Shown: one piece after another, positions 1-6,536 of the stretch
Position numbering within the stretch: position 1 is the stretch's first letter
Layout of the letters: each line of letters opens with the position of its first letter
Notes under the pieces: generated by a model
Told to the model about the DNA's origin: nothing
The model's database searches: none
The model's input: only the letters and a program-made list of their open reading frames with translations
Translations under genes and position numbers: made by a program
Source of the DNA: Bacteroidales bacterium
GTDB lineage: Bacteria; Bacteroidota; Bacteroidia; Bacteroidales; VadinHA17
Length of the DNA: 8,165 nucleotides
Direction: 5' to 3'
NCBI GenBank assembly: GCA_003162595.1
Contig: PMNJ01000203.1
Span: forward strand, 1-8,165

Positions 1-816
1 ACCGTATCAAAAATAGCAACCGGAGAGGCAAAGCCAAACGGGGAAATTGAGGTTCAAAAAGAGATCGTACTTCCGTTCCTCGATCCCCTTTCGATACGAA
101 AAATACCGATGATCGGTCAGAAAACTTACCAGATACTTCGTTCAATGGGCATTGCTACAATTTATACCCTGAGGAATATCCCCGTTGATATGCTTGAAAA
201 GCTGATGGGCAAAAATGGTATTGAAATGTGGAAGAGAGCCAATGGCATCGACTCTACTCCTGTCATAAGCTACTCGGAACAGAAATCAATAAGTACAGAA
301 CATACTTTCGAAAAAGATACCACCGACCTCGTGAGGCTGAATCAGCTGCTGGTAAGCATGGTGGAGAAGATTGCGTTCGAGCTGAGAAAACAGGAGAAAC
401 TCACTTCATGCGTTACTGTCAAGATAAGGTATTCAAACTTCGATACACATACACTGCAGAAACGGATACCCTATACATCATTTGACCATGTTCTTGCCGA
501 TATCACCAAAGAACTCTTTGCAAAACTCTACCAGAGACGCATGCTTATAAGACTTATTGGTGTAAGATTCAGCCATATGGTAAGAGGAGTTCAGCAGCTT
601 GACATGTTTGACGATACTCCGGAAAAAGTCAGCCTATATATGGCGATGGACAGGATAAGGAGGCGTTTCGGGCGTAATGCGGTCAGGAGAGCCTCAGGAG
701 TGATGACGGTAAGCGAAAGAGAGGGAAAAGCCCTGAAACAGCTTGAAAATGCTCTTAAAGAGCAAAATATGATGGAGGAGAGACTAAAAAAATATATGAT
801 GTATGGAGGAAGATAA
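1..816 (+). CDS. dinB: DNA polymerase IV (Y-family, DinB), 3' part; 5' end outside window
   Basis: Translesion DNA polymerase that copies past damaged template bases with low fidelity. The reading frame is open from base 1, and 271 residues are visible before TAA at 814-816. Roughly the first 125 residues, including the catalytic palm acidic residues, lie upstream, so no start is assigned. The first visible residues read VSKIATGEAKPNG, the typical end of the Y-family palm. A helix-hairpin-helix thumb follows at visible residues ~28-75 (around IRKIPMIGQKT), then the little-finger domain at ~97-200. The motif QLDMF at 595-609 matches the beta-clamp consensus QL(S/D)LF; here it is internal, followed by a basic helix (DRIRRRFG) and a charged C-terminal tail, as in ImuB/UmuC-like and Bacteroidota DinB proteins. 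The dnaE2 gene downstream on the same strand suggests an SOS mutagenesis operon. Any LexA-type operator would be upstream and cannot be seen. The family is sure; the DinB versus ImuB subtype is less so. Confidence 0.93.
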   Translation, partial: TVSKIATGEAKPNGEIEVQKEIVLPFLDPLSIRKIPMIGQKTYQILRSMGIATIYTLRNIPVDMLEKLMGKNGIEMWKRANGIDSTPVISYSEQKSISTEHTFEKDTTDLVRLNQLLVSMVEKIAFELRKQEKLTSCVTVKIRYSNFDTHTLQKRIPYTSFDHVLADITKELFAKLYQRRMLIRLIGVRFSHMVRGVQQLDMFDDTPEKVSLYMAMDRIRRRFGRNAVRRASGVMTVSEREGKALKQLENALKEQNMMEERLKKYMMYGGR

Positions 817-824
817 AAGTTTGG

Positions 825-836
825 AGTGCCTAGAGT
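825..836 (-). repeat. Inverted copy of the downstream 9-bp repeat (left arm)
   Basis: AGTGCCTAGAGT here is the exact reverse complement of ACTCTAGGCACT, which occurs twice in the tandem array at 1269-1280 and 1278-1289. A more degenerate second unit continues leftwards towards the dinB stop codon. The arm starts 8 nt after that stop and lies 24 nt before the four-helix-bundle start codon. In RNA, the two arms could pair and place that gene in the loop. Confidence 0.7.
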
Positions 837-860
837 TAACATAATCTAAAATTAAAATAT

Positions 861-1221
861 ATGGAAAATAAAGAGTTCAGCAAAAAGCTAGAGGCAAGAA
901 CAAAAACATTTGCGATAAGGATTATCAAATTGTCAGCTACCCTGCCGAATACAGTTGAAGGCAAGATCGTCAGAAATCAGTTGACTAAAGCAGGAACCAG
1001 TATTGGTGCAAATTACCGTGAAGCAAACAGAGCAAGAAGCAGAGCAGACTTTAAAAAACAAAATTAAAATCTGCGAAAGTGAAGCCAGTGAAACCGGTTA
1101 CTGGTTAGAAATTAGTATAGATATGAAATGGTCTGAAGCTACTGAATCAGAATCAGCCCTCAATGAATCAAATGAGTTGCTGGCAATTTTCACTTCAATT
1201 GGTAAAAACTTAAACCTCTAG
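861..1221 (+). pseudogene. Four-helix-bundle protein, 23S rRNA intervening-sequence (IVP/S23) family, frameshifted
   Basis: Small helical protein of the 23S-IVP family, whose biochemical role is not established. From ATG at 861 the first frame reads 64 family-like residues, including the hallmark GTSIGANYREA, then four off-frame residues and a TAA stop at 1065-1067. The remainder (KIKICESEA, YWLEI, ELLAIFTSIGKNL) lies in the +1 frame and ends at TAG 1219-1221. Removing one A from the A6 run at 1053-1058 restores a continuous 119-residue protein, which is the normal family size. The simplest reading is a one-base insertion in a homopolymer, either a real mutation or a sequencing error. Programmed +1 frameshifting is possible but unsupported. 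The gene lies 44 nt after dinB, and no good Shine-Dalgarno is seen. Its last three codons (aac ctc tag) already resemble a repeat unit. If only the first frame is translated, a 68-residue truncated product lacking the last two helices results. Confidence 0.85.
1053..1058 (+). other. A6 homopolymer at the frameshift point
   Basis: The run occurs in the context TTTAAAAAAC. The upstream frame reads ttt aaa aaa caa aat taa, whereas the frame encoding the conserved second half reads aaa aac aaa att. One extra A accounts for the break. Six A residues is short for transcriptional slippage, and a +1 shift does not fit the usual -1 slippery heptamer mechanism, so mutation or base-calling error is favoured. 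Confidence 0.75.
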
Positions 1222-1307
1222 TCACTTTAGTCACTTTAGTCACTTTAGTCACTTTAGGCACTTTAGGCACTCTAGGCACTCTAGGCACTTTAGGCACTTT
1301 AGGCACT
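1222..1307 (+). repeat. Nine-copy 9-bp tandem repeat abutting the dnaE2 start codon
   Basis: Nine uninterrupted 9-bp units fill 1222-1302, and a partial unit gcact fills 1303-1307. In order they are four TCACTTTAG, one GCACTTTAG, two GCACTCTAG and two GCACTTTAG. Variants are clustered in blocks, as expected from slippage or unequal exchange. The array starts right after the stop codon of the four-helix-bundle gene and ends at the base before the dnaE2 ATG, so it forms the immediate upstream leader of dnaE2 and leaves no room for a Shine-Dalgarno site. In the dnaE2 frame it reads as V/G-T-L triplets without a start codon, with an in-frame stop at 1203-1205, so it is not an N-terminal extension. 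Confidence 0.97.
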
Positions 1308-4244
1308 ATGTATTTAAATTGTCACTCATATTACAGTCTCCGCTACGGAACCATGTCAGTTGAACAGCTCGTGCAGAAAGCACTGACTGCCGCGACAGAT
1401 ACCATTGCTCTTACCGATATCAACAACTCAACCGGAATTCCCGAATTCTCTGGCGAATGCAGTAAAAACAACATCAGGCCTGTTGCAGGTATAGAATTCA
1501 GAAATGAGAATGAACTTCAGTATATCGGAATCGCGCGTAATAACAAAGGTTTGCAGGAGCTTAATGAATTTCTTTCTGACCAAAATTTCAACAAGTCCTC
1601 AATTCCATTTCCGGCACCTCAATTCTTCGAATCGTATATAATATATCACCTTAAAAAAATCCCTGCACGTAAACTCTTGGATAATGAACGCATCGGAATA
1701 AGACCTAACGAGCTGAACAGACTTCTGACCCTTCCTTCATCAATAAAAAGGAGTTCTATGGTTTTACTGCAGCCGGTTACTTTTGCAGAAACAGACGACA
1801 TCTTTATCCACAGGAGCCTCAGGGCAGTTGACAACAATATTCTCCTCAGTCACCTGCAGCAATGGCAGTGTGCCGGAGAAGACGAATTCTTCAGAGATCC
1901 TTCCGCTGTTGAAAAAATCATGAAAGAATACCCATGGCTGATTACCAATACAAGAAAGCTTCTGAATGACTGTAATTTACAATTTGACCGTGAAAGTCTT
2001 AAAAATAAAAAGATCTATTCAGCAAGCAGATATGATGATAAGCTGCTTCTCGAAAAGCTTGCCTGGGACGGAATGGCATACAGGTATGGCAGACAGAATA
2101 ATGAAGCAAAGAAAAGAGTAAAGCACGAGCTTGAGATAATCGACAGGCTTGGTTTCTCTGCCTACTTTCTGATAACATGGGACATCGTAAGATATTCAAT
2201 GTCCCGTGGTTTTTATCATGTCGGTCGTGGCAGCGGTGCAAATTCAGTTGTTGCTTATTGTCTGAAAATCACCAATGTTGACCCCATTGATCTAAACCTT
2301 TACTTCGAGAGATTTATTAATCCGAAACGAAGCAGTCCCCCCGACTTCGATATCGACTATTCATGGAAGGAACGTGATGAGGTCATCGATTATATTTTCA
2401 AGAGATATGGTTATAGACACACCGCACTGCTTGGCACAATGAGCACCTTCAGAGGAAAGTCGATCGTGCGTGAACTTGGAAAAGTGCATGGCTTACCCAA
2501 GGAAGAGATTGATTCTCTTATTGATAATCCTTCAGCAGAGACAAACAGGAATGAGATAACCAATATTATTTTCTCGACAGGTCTGAAGATAGCTGATTTC
2601 CCCAATATGCGTAGCATCCATGCCGGAGGCATTCTCATCTCTGAAGAACCCATTACCTGTTACACCGCTCTAGATATGCCTCCGAAAGGCTTTCCAACGA
2701 CCCAGTGGGATATGTACACTGCCGAAGAGATCGGCTTCGAGAAACTCGACATTCTGAGCCAGCGTGGAATAGGGCATATCCGCGAGAGTGCGGAAATAAT
2801 CCTGCGCAACCGGGGTATCGATGTTGATGTTCATGCGGTACAGAAATTTAAAAACGATGAAAAGGTAAAAGAGTATCTGAAGATCGGTGAAACGAAAGGA
2901 TGCTTCTATATCGAAAGTCCTGCAATGCGCGGCCTTCTGAAAAAACTGCAATGCGACAATTACACTACTCTTGTGGCTGCCAGTTCCGTGATAAGACCCG
3001 GTGTTGCGCGTTCAGGTATGATGAAAGAATATATTTACAGGTTTCATAATCCCGGGAAATTCGAATATATACATCCGGTTATGAAAGAGCAGCTCGCAGA
3101 GACATTCGGTGTAATGGTCTACCAGGAAGATGTGCTGAAAGTCTGTCATCACTTTGCAGGATTGGATCTTTCTGATGCTGACACACTGCGACGTGCCATG
3201 AGCGGCAAATACAGATCTAGACAGGAGATGCAACGCATAATTGAAAGGTTCTTCTCAAACTGTCGCGAAAAGGGCTATAGTGATGATGTTACAAAAGAAG
3301 TGTGGCGACAGATTGAATCTTTTGCAGGGTATTCGTTCTCTAAAGCACATTCTGCTTCATATGCCGTTGAAAGTTTCCAGAGTCTTTATCTTAAGGCTCA
3401 TTATCCTCTTGAGTTCATGGTTGCTGTAATAAATAACTTCGGAGGCTTTTACAGGACCTGGGTCTATGTGCATGAAGCGAGAAGATGCGGAGCAACTATC
3501 CAGCTGCCATGCGTTAATAAAAGTAATTACAAGACCACCATATACGGTACAGATATTTATATCGGATTCATTCATATTATGAGCCTCGAGTACAAGCTTG
3601 CCCAATCAATTGAAGTGATACGCGATGCAGAAGGTTCGTTCTGCGATCTGAACGATTTTGTTACAAGAGTAAATCCCGGGCTTGAGCAGGTAATTCTTCT
3701 TATAAAAGCAGGGGCATTCAGATTTACAGGAAAGAAGAAGGCGGTACTTTTATGGGAAGCTCATATGATGATTAACAAAAACAAACCGGATAATATTCGT
3801 CCGCTCTTCTCCTCTCCTGTCCGTGACTTTTCTCTTCCCGATCTTGTTCAGGGAAAAATCGAAGATGTATATGATGAAATCGAATTATTCGGTTTTCCTG
3901 TCACAATGAGCTGGTTCGATATGCTTGAAACACCCTTCCGTGGCGAAGTATCAGCACGAAGGATGAGTGAATATACCGGCAGAAAAATCAGGATGGTCGG
4001 ACACCTGGTTACCATAAAGTATATCAAAACAATAAAAAATGACTGGATGAATTTCGGATGCTTTATCGATTCTGAAGGCAATTTTTTCGATACGACCCAT
4101 TTCTCTCAATCGCTTAAAAACTGGCCATTTAAAGGAAGCGGCTCATATCTGATCCTTGGAAAAGTCGTTGAAGAATTCGGGTTTCCTTCTCTGGAGGTTG
4201 AGAAGATGGCAAAACTGCCTGTCAAGCCGGATCAGAGATACTAG
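1308..4244 (+). CDS. dnaE2: Error-prone DNA polymerase III alpha subunit, DnaE2/ImuC type
   Basis: C-family DNA polymerase of 978 residues that probably works with the DinB encoded upstream in damage-induced translesion synthesis. An N-terminal PHP domain is recognisable at residues ~1-225, but its metal ligands are reduced (NCHS instead of HxHS at 4-7, TDIN instead of TDHG/N at 36-39), so proofreading activity is doubtful. The polymerase core is intact: GRGSGANS at 306-313, PDFDID at 345-350 with catalytic D348 and D350, third Asp D481 in KLDIL, VYQEDV at 604-609, LRRAMSGK at 627-634 and YSFSKAHSASYA at 675-686. A helix-hairpin-helix region and an OB fold (~893-970) follow, and the protein ends there, without the C-terminal tau-binding region of replicative DnaE. 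Only a weak clamp-like IRPLF (830-834) is seen where replicative enzymes carry their clamp motif. The start ATG directly follows the 9-bp array and matches the family N-terminus (MYLNCHSYYSLRYGT). The 3' end overlaps the convergent rel gene by 4 bp. Confidence 0.93.
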   Translation: MYLNCHSYYSLRYGTMSVEQLVQKALTAATDTIALTDINNSTGIPEFSGECSKNNIRPVAGIEFRNENELQYIGIARNNKGLQELNEFLSDQNFNKSSIPFPAPQFFESYIIYHLKKIPARKLLDNERIGIRPNELNRLLTLPSSIKRSSMVLLQPVTFAETDDIFIHRSLRAVDNNILLSHLQQWQCAGEDEFFRDPSAVEKIMKEYPWLITNTRKLLNDCNLQFDRESLKNKKIYSASRYDDKLLLEKLAWDGMAYRYGRQNNEAKKRVKHELEIIDRLGFSAYFLITWDIVRYSMSRGFYHVGRGSGANSVVAYCLKITNVDPIDLNLYFERFINPKRSSPPDFDIDYSWKERDEVIDYIFKRYGYRHTALLGTMSTFRGKSIVRELGKVHGLPKEEIDSLIDNPSAETNRNEITNIIFSTGLKIADFPNMRSIHAGGILISEEPITCYTALDMPPKGFPTTQWDMYTAEEIGFEKLDILSQRGIGHIRESAEIILRNRGIDVDVHAVQKFKNDEKVKEYLKIGETKGCFYIESPAMRGLLKKLQCDNYTTLVAASSVIRPGVARSGMMKEYIYRFHNPGKFEYIHPVMKEQLAETFGVMVYQEDVLKVCHHFAGLDLSDADTLRRAMSGKYRSRQEMQRIIERFFSNCREKGYSDDVTKEVWRQIESFAGYSFSKAHSASYAVESFQSLYLKAHYPLEFMVAVINNFGGFYRTWVYVHEARRCGATIQLPCVNKSNYKTTIYGTDIYIGFIHIMSLEYKLAQSIEVIRDAEGSFCDLNDFVTRVNPGLEQVILLIKAGAFRFTGKKKAVLLWEAHMMINKNKPDNIRPLFSSPVRDFSLPDLVQGKIEDVYDEIELFGFPVTMSWFDMLETPFRGEVSARRMSEYTGRKIRMVGHLVTIKYIKTIKNDWMNFGCFIDSEGNFFDTTHFSQSLKNWPFKGSGSYLILGKVVEEFGFPSLEVEKMAKLPVKPDQRY

Positions 4245-6421
4245 CCGTTATCATGTCGTGCAGCTTTAAGTATACCTTTGATACCCTGTATTTTTCTTAT
4301 AATGCCATAAAGAATATCACTGTTTGGAACCATAATATTTAGTATCCCTTCAAACATGCCGTCAGCCATATTATAATTAAAACTCCTGACAACCGCCTTT
4401 TGGCCAGCAATTACATCGGCAATTTTATTTACCATACCAACATCCTCAATTCCTGTTATTTTAATTGTAGCTATGAATGAAGGACTGCTCTTTGACTTCG
4501 ACCAGCGGGCAGCTATTACTCTGTAAGGATACCTGGCCATCATATTGTGCGCATTCGGGCAGCCTGTCCTGTGAATTTTTATTCCTTCAGAAATTGTGAC
4601 AAAACCAAAAACACTGTCGCCAAATACAGGATTGCAGCATTTTGAAAATTTATAGTCAAGTCCTTCTACCCTGTCTTCAATTATCAGGTAATCAGAAATC
4701 TGTAAATCAGTCTGTTCTTTTGTCACTTTTTCTGACAATACTGGTGCCGGAGGATTTTCTTCTATTGATTCCTCCTTTAATAAAACCTCTTTAATCTGAA
4801 GGAGTTCCAGCTTTTCGGTTGAAATAAGATAATACAGATCCTGAGCCGTTTTCAGACTATAATGATTGAGCAGTTTTTGTATCAGTGTATCACCATAAAC
4901 TATCTTCCAGTTCTTCATCCGACGCATCAGTATTTCTTTTCCTTCAGCTGCTGCTTTGGTCTTTTCTTCATTCAAAACCTGCTTAATCTTCGTTTTTGCT
5001 TTCGTCGTAACGACGAACGACAACCAGTCCTGCTTTGGTTTCTGGTTTTTTGATCTTATTATGGAAACATGATCTCCATTCTGCAAAACATATCTGATTG
5101 TCACGTTCTTTCCATTGACCTTTCCTCCCACACACGAAGTTCCGACATCAGTATGAATATCAAATGCAAAATCAAGAACTGTCGCTCCGGCAGCCAATTG
5201 CCGCAGATCGCCTTTTGGGGTAAATACAAATACTTCATCGGTGTACAATCCTGACCGTACCTGATCAAGAAACGCATTGTCCTCTTTCTCCGATGATTCC
5301 AATATCTCACGCATCTTTGACAACCACGAGTCAAGTCCTCCTTCTCCTTTGATTCCCTTATATTTGAAATGAGCCGCTAATCCCTTTTCAGCAATCTCAT
5401 CCATCCTGGTGGAACGGATCTGTACTTCAACCCATTTCCCCCGCGGCCCCACCACTGTGGTATGGAGTGATTCGTAACCATTCGATTTTGGTACAGAGAT
5501 CCAGTCTCGTAACCTGCTTGGGTTGGGTTGATATAAATCGGTTACAACAGAATAAGCTCTCCAGCAATCAGATTTTTCATTTTCCTCAGGGCTATCGAGA
5601 ATAATCCTGACAGCAAAAAGATCGTACACCTCCTCAAATTCCACTTCCTGCTTTTTCATTTTAAGCATAATGGAATGTATTGATTTTGTGCGACTTTTTA
5701 TAGTGAATTTAAAGCCCTGCTTTTCAAGTTTTTCTTTCAGGGGAGCCGAAAAATCCCGGATCAGTTTATTCCGGGAAGCTGTAGTTTGCTTCAGACGGCA
5801 ATCAACATAATTGTATTGTTCAGGTTCAAGATATTTAACAGAAAGGTCCTCCATTTCTGATTTGATATTGTAAAAGCCCAATCTGTGAGCCAGTGGTGCG
5901 TAGAGGAAATAGGTCTCAGAAGCCAAAGGTATTCTCTCTCTTTCAGGGGCATTATCAAGATTCCGCATGTATTCAAGACGTTCTATAAGCTTAATGAGTA
6001 TCACCCTGACATCGTCTGCAAGACTTAACAGTAGTTTGCGGAAGTTTTCTGCCTGGTAGGAAGATTGCATAGAATCGATACCTGTAATACGTGCAAAACC
6101 ATTCAGTATCTCAACAACCTTTTTCCCAAACTCTTTTTCCAGTTGTTTTGGGGTAATACTCAGATTGTTATATGAATCATGTAATAAAGCAGTGATAATT
6201 GACGTTAGTCCAAGCCCTATCTCTTCCGCAATAATTCTGGCTACAGAGAGTGCATGAAGGATCTCAGTCTCGCCGGTAAGAATTTTTTTATCACAACATG
6301 CTTCCACGGCAAGATCCAACGCTCTTCTTATAAGATGATTATCTTCAGGTGGTACAGTATTTTTAACAGCCAGAAGCAATGCCCGGTAACCTTTGTTTAT
6401 TTTCTGTGCTTCAACGTTCAT
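4241..6421 (-). CDS. rel: RelA/SpoT-family (p)ppGpp synthetase with degraded hydrolase domain
   Basis: Long stringent-response enzyme of 726 residues that makes the alarmone (p)ppGpp from ATP and GDP/GTP, usually under ribosome control. The HD region (~25-200) keeps H56 and H81-D82. However, the HDxxED acidic pair is NN (85-86), and the usual LADRLHNM is LIERLEYM (145-152), which loses the Asp and Asn of the hydrolase site, so hydrolysis is probably absent or weak. The synthetase domain (~235-355) looks active: YDLFAVRI with D267, RLRD at 303-306 where bifunctional enzymes have RxKD, KSNGYESLHTT at 312-322 and EVQIR with E332. A TGS domain (~395-455), helical region, zinc-finger-like domain (KCCNP at 594-598, HRTGC at 617-621) and ACT domain (~648-722) follow. 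A weak AAGG lies about 8 nt before the ATG. The gene is convergent with dnaE2 and downstream of a terminator, so it is probably transcribed alone. It could be the RelA-like paralogue of a genome that has a second, bifunctional Rel/SpoT. Confidence 0.94.
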   Translation of the reverse strand: MNVEAQKINKGYRALLLAVKNTVPPEDNHLIRRALDLAVEACCDKKILTGETEILHALSVARIIAEEIGLGLTSIITALLHDSYNNLSITPKQLEKEFGKKVVEILNGFARITGIDSMQSSYQAENFRKLLLSLADDVRVILIKLIERLEYMRNLDNAPERERIPLASETYFLYAPLAHRLGFYNIKSEMEDLSVKYLEPEQYNYVDCRLKQTTASRNKLIRDFSAPLKEKLEKQGFKFTIKSRTKSIHSIMLKMKKQEVEFEEVYDLFAVRIILDSPEENEKSDCWRAYSVVTDLYQPNPSRLRDWISVPKSNGYESLHTTVVGPRGKWVEVQIRSTRMDEIAEKGLAAHFKYKGIKGEGGLDSWLSKMREILESSEKEDNAFLDQVRSGLYTDEVFVFTPKGDLRQLAAGATVLDFAFDIHTDVGTSCVGGKVNGKNVTIRYVLQNGDHVSIIRSKNQKPKQDWLSFVVTTKAKTKIKQVLNEEKTKAAAEGKEILMRRMKNWKIVYGDTLIQKLLNHYSLKTAQDLYYLISTEKLELLQIKEVLLKEESIEENPPAPVLSEKVTKEQTDLQISDYLIIEDRVEGLDYKFSKCCNPVFGDSVFGFVTISEGIKIHRTGCPNAHNMMARYPYRVIAARWSKSKSSPSFIATIKITGIEDVGMVNKIADVIAGQKAVVRSFNYNMADGMFEGILNIMVPNSDILYGIIRKIQGIKGILKAARHDNG

Positions 6422-6483
6422 CAGCCTTTTTATATTTGGATTTAATCTATTAACTATAAATACCCCGAAATAGTTCTACTTTT

Positions 6484-6521
6484 AAAAAAAATCCCCGGAA
6501 CTTTCTGGGAACCGGGGATTT
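6484..6521 (-). terminator. Rho-independent terminator of the DUF6588-like gene
   Basis: The 10-bp perfect stem AAATCCCCGG (6489-6498) and CCGGGGATTT (6512-6521) encloses a 13-nt loop. On the - strand it is followed by a run of eight T (6491-6484), partly inside the stem. It begins 16 nt after the stop codon of the gene at 6537-7622 and lies 62 nt before the rel start codon, so it separates the two transcription units. T-rich sequence on the other side (6526-6538) might give some termination in the + direction. Confidence 0.92.
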
Positions 6522-6536
6522 CAGAATTTTCTTTTT

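Larger units (their letters stand above)
825..1307 (+). other. Putative IVP-gene cassette inserted between dinB and dnaE2
   Basis: This composite unit comprises an inverted left arm, a four-helix-bundle (23S-IVP family) gene and a 9-bp tandem array. It fills nearly the whole interval between dinB (stop ending at 816) and dnaE2 (start at 1308), leaving 8 nt on the left and none on the right. Proteins of this family were first known from open reading frames inside intervening sequences of 23S rRNA genes, where complementary ends form a stem around the frame; the layout here is similar. That the unit moves or was inserted is inference. I see no transposase and no clear target-site duplication. 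Confidence 0.4.

Noticed and set aside
591..842. Open frame on the - strand opposite the dinB 3' end
   Set aside because: It is antisense to conserved dinB sequence including the clamp motif, with no recognisable product.
1003..1221. Separate small gene starting at TTG 1003
   Set aside because: Its first ~17 residues are off-frame sequence of the four-helix-bundle gene. Only the part after the A6 run matches the family, so it is the displaced second half.
1222..1307. CRISPR-like repeat array
   Set aside because: The 9-bp units are contiguous with no spacers and are far too short for CRISPR repeats.
1206..1307. N-terminal extension of DnaE2 through the repeat (V/G-T-L triplets)
   Set aside because: The frame is open from 1206 but holds no ATG, GTG or TTG start before 1308, and the ATG at 1308 matches the family N-terminus.
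4281..4297. Terminator for dnaE2 (ATAC-CCT-GTAT followed by TTTTCTT)
   Set aside because: The stem is only 4 bp and AT-rich, and lies inside the rel coding region; too weak to call.
5101..5334. Alternative-frame reading frame inside rel
   Set aside because: It lies wholly within the conserved synthetase/TGS coding region of rel, and its translation shows no family signal.
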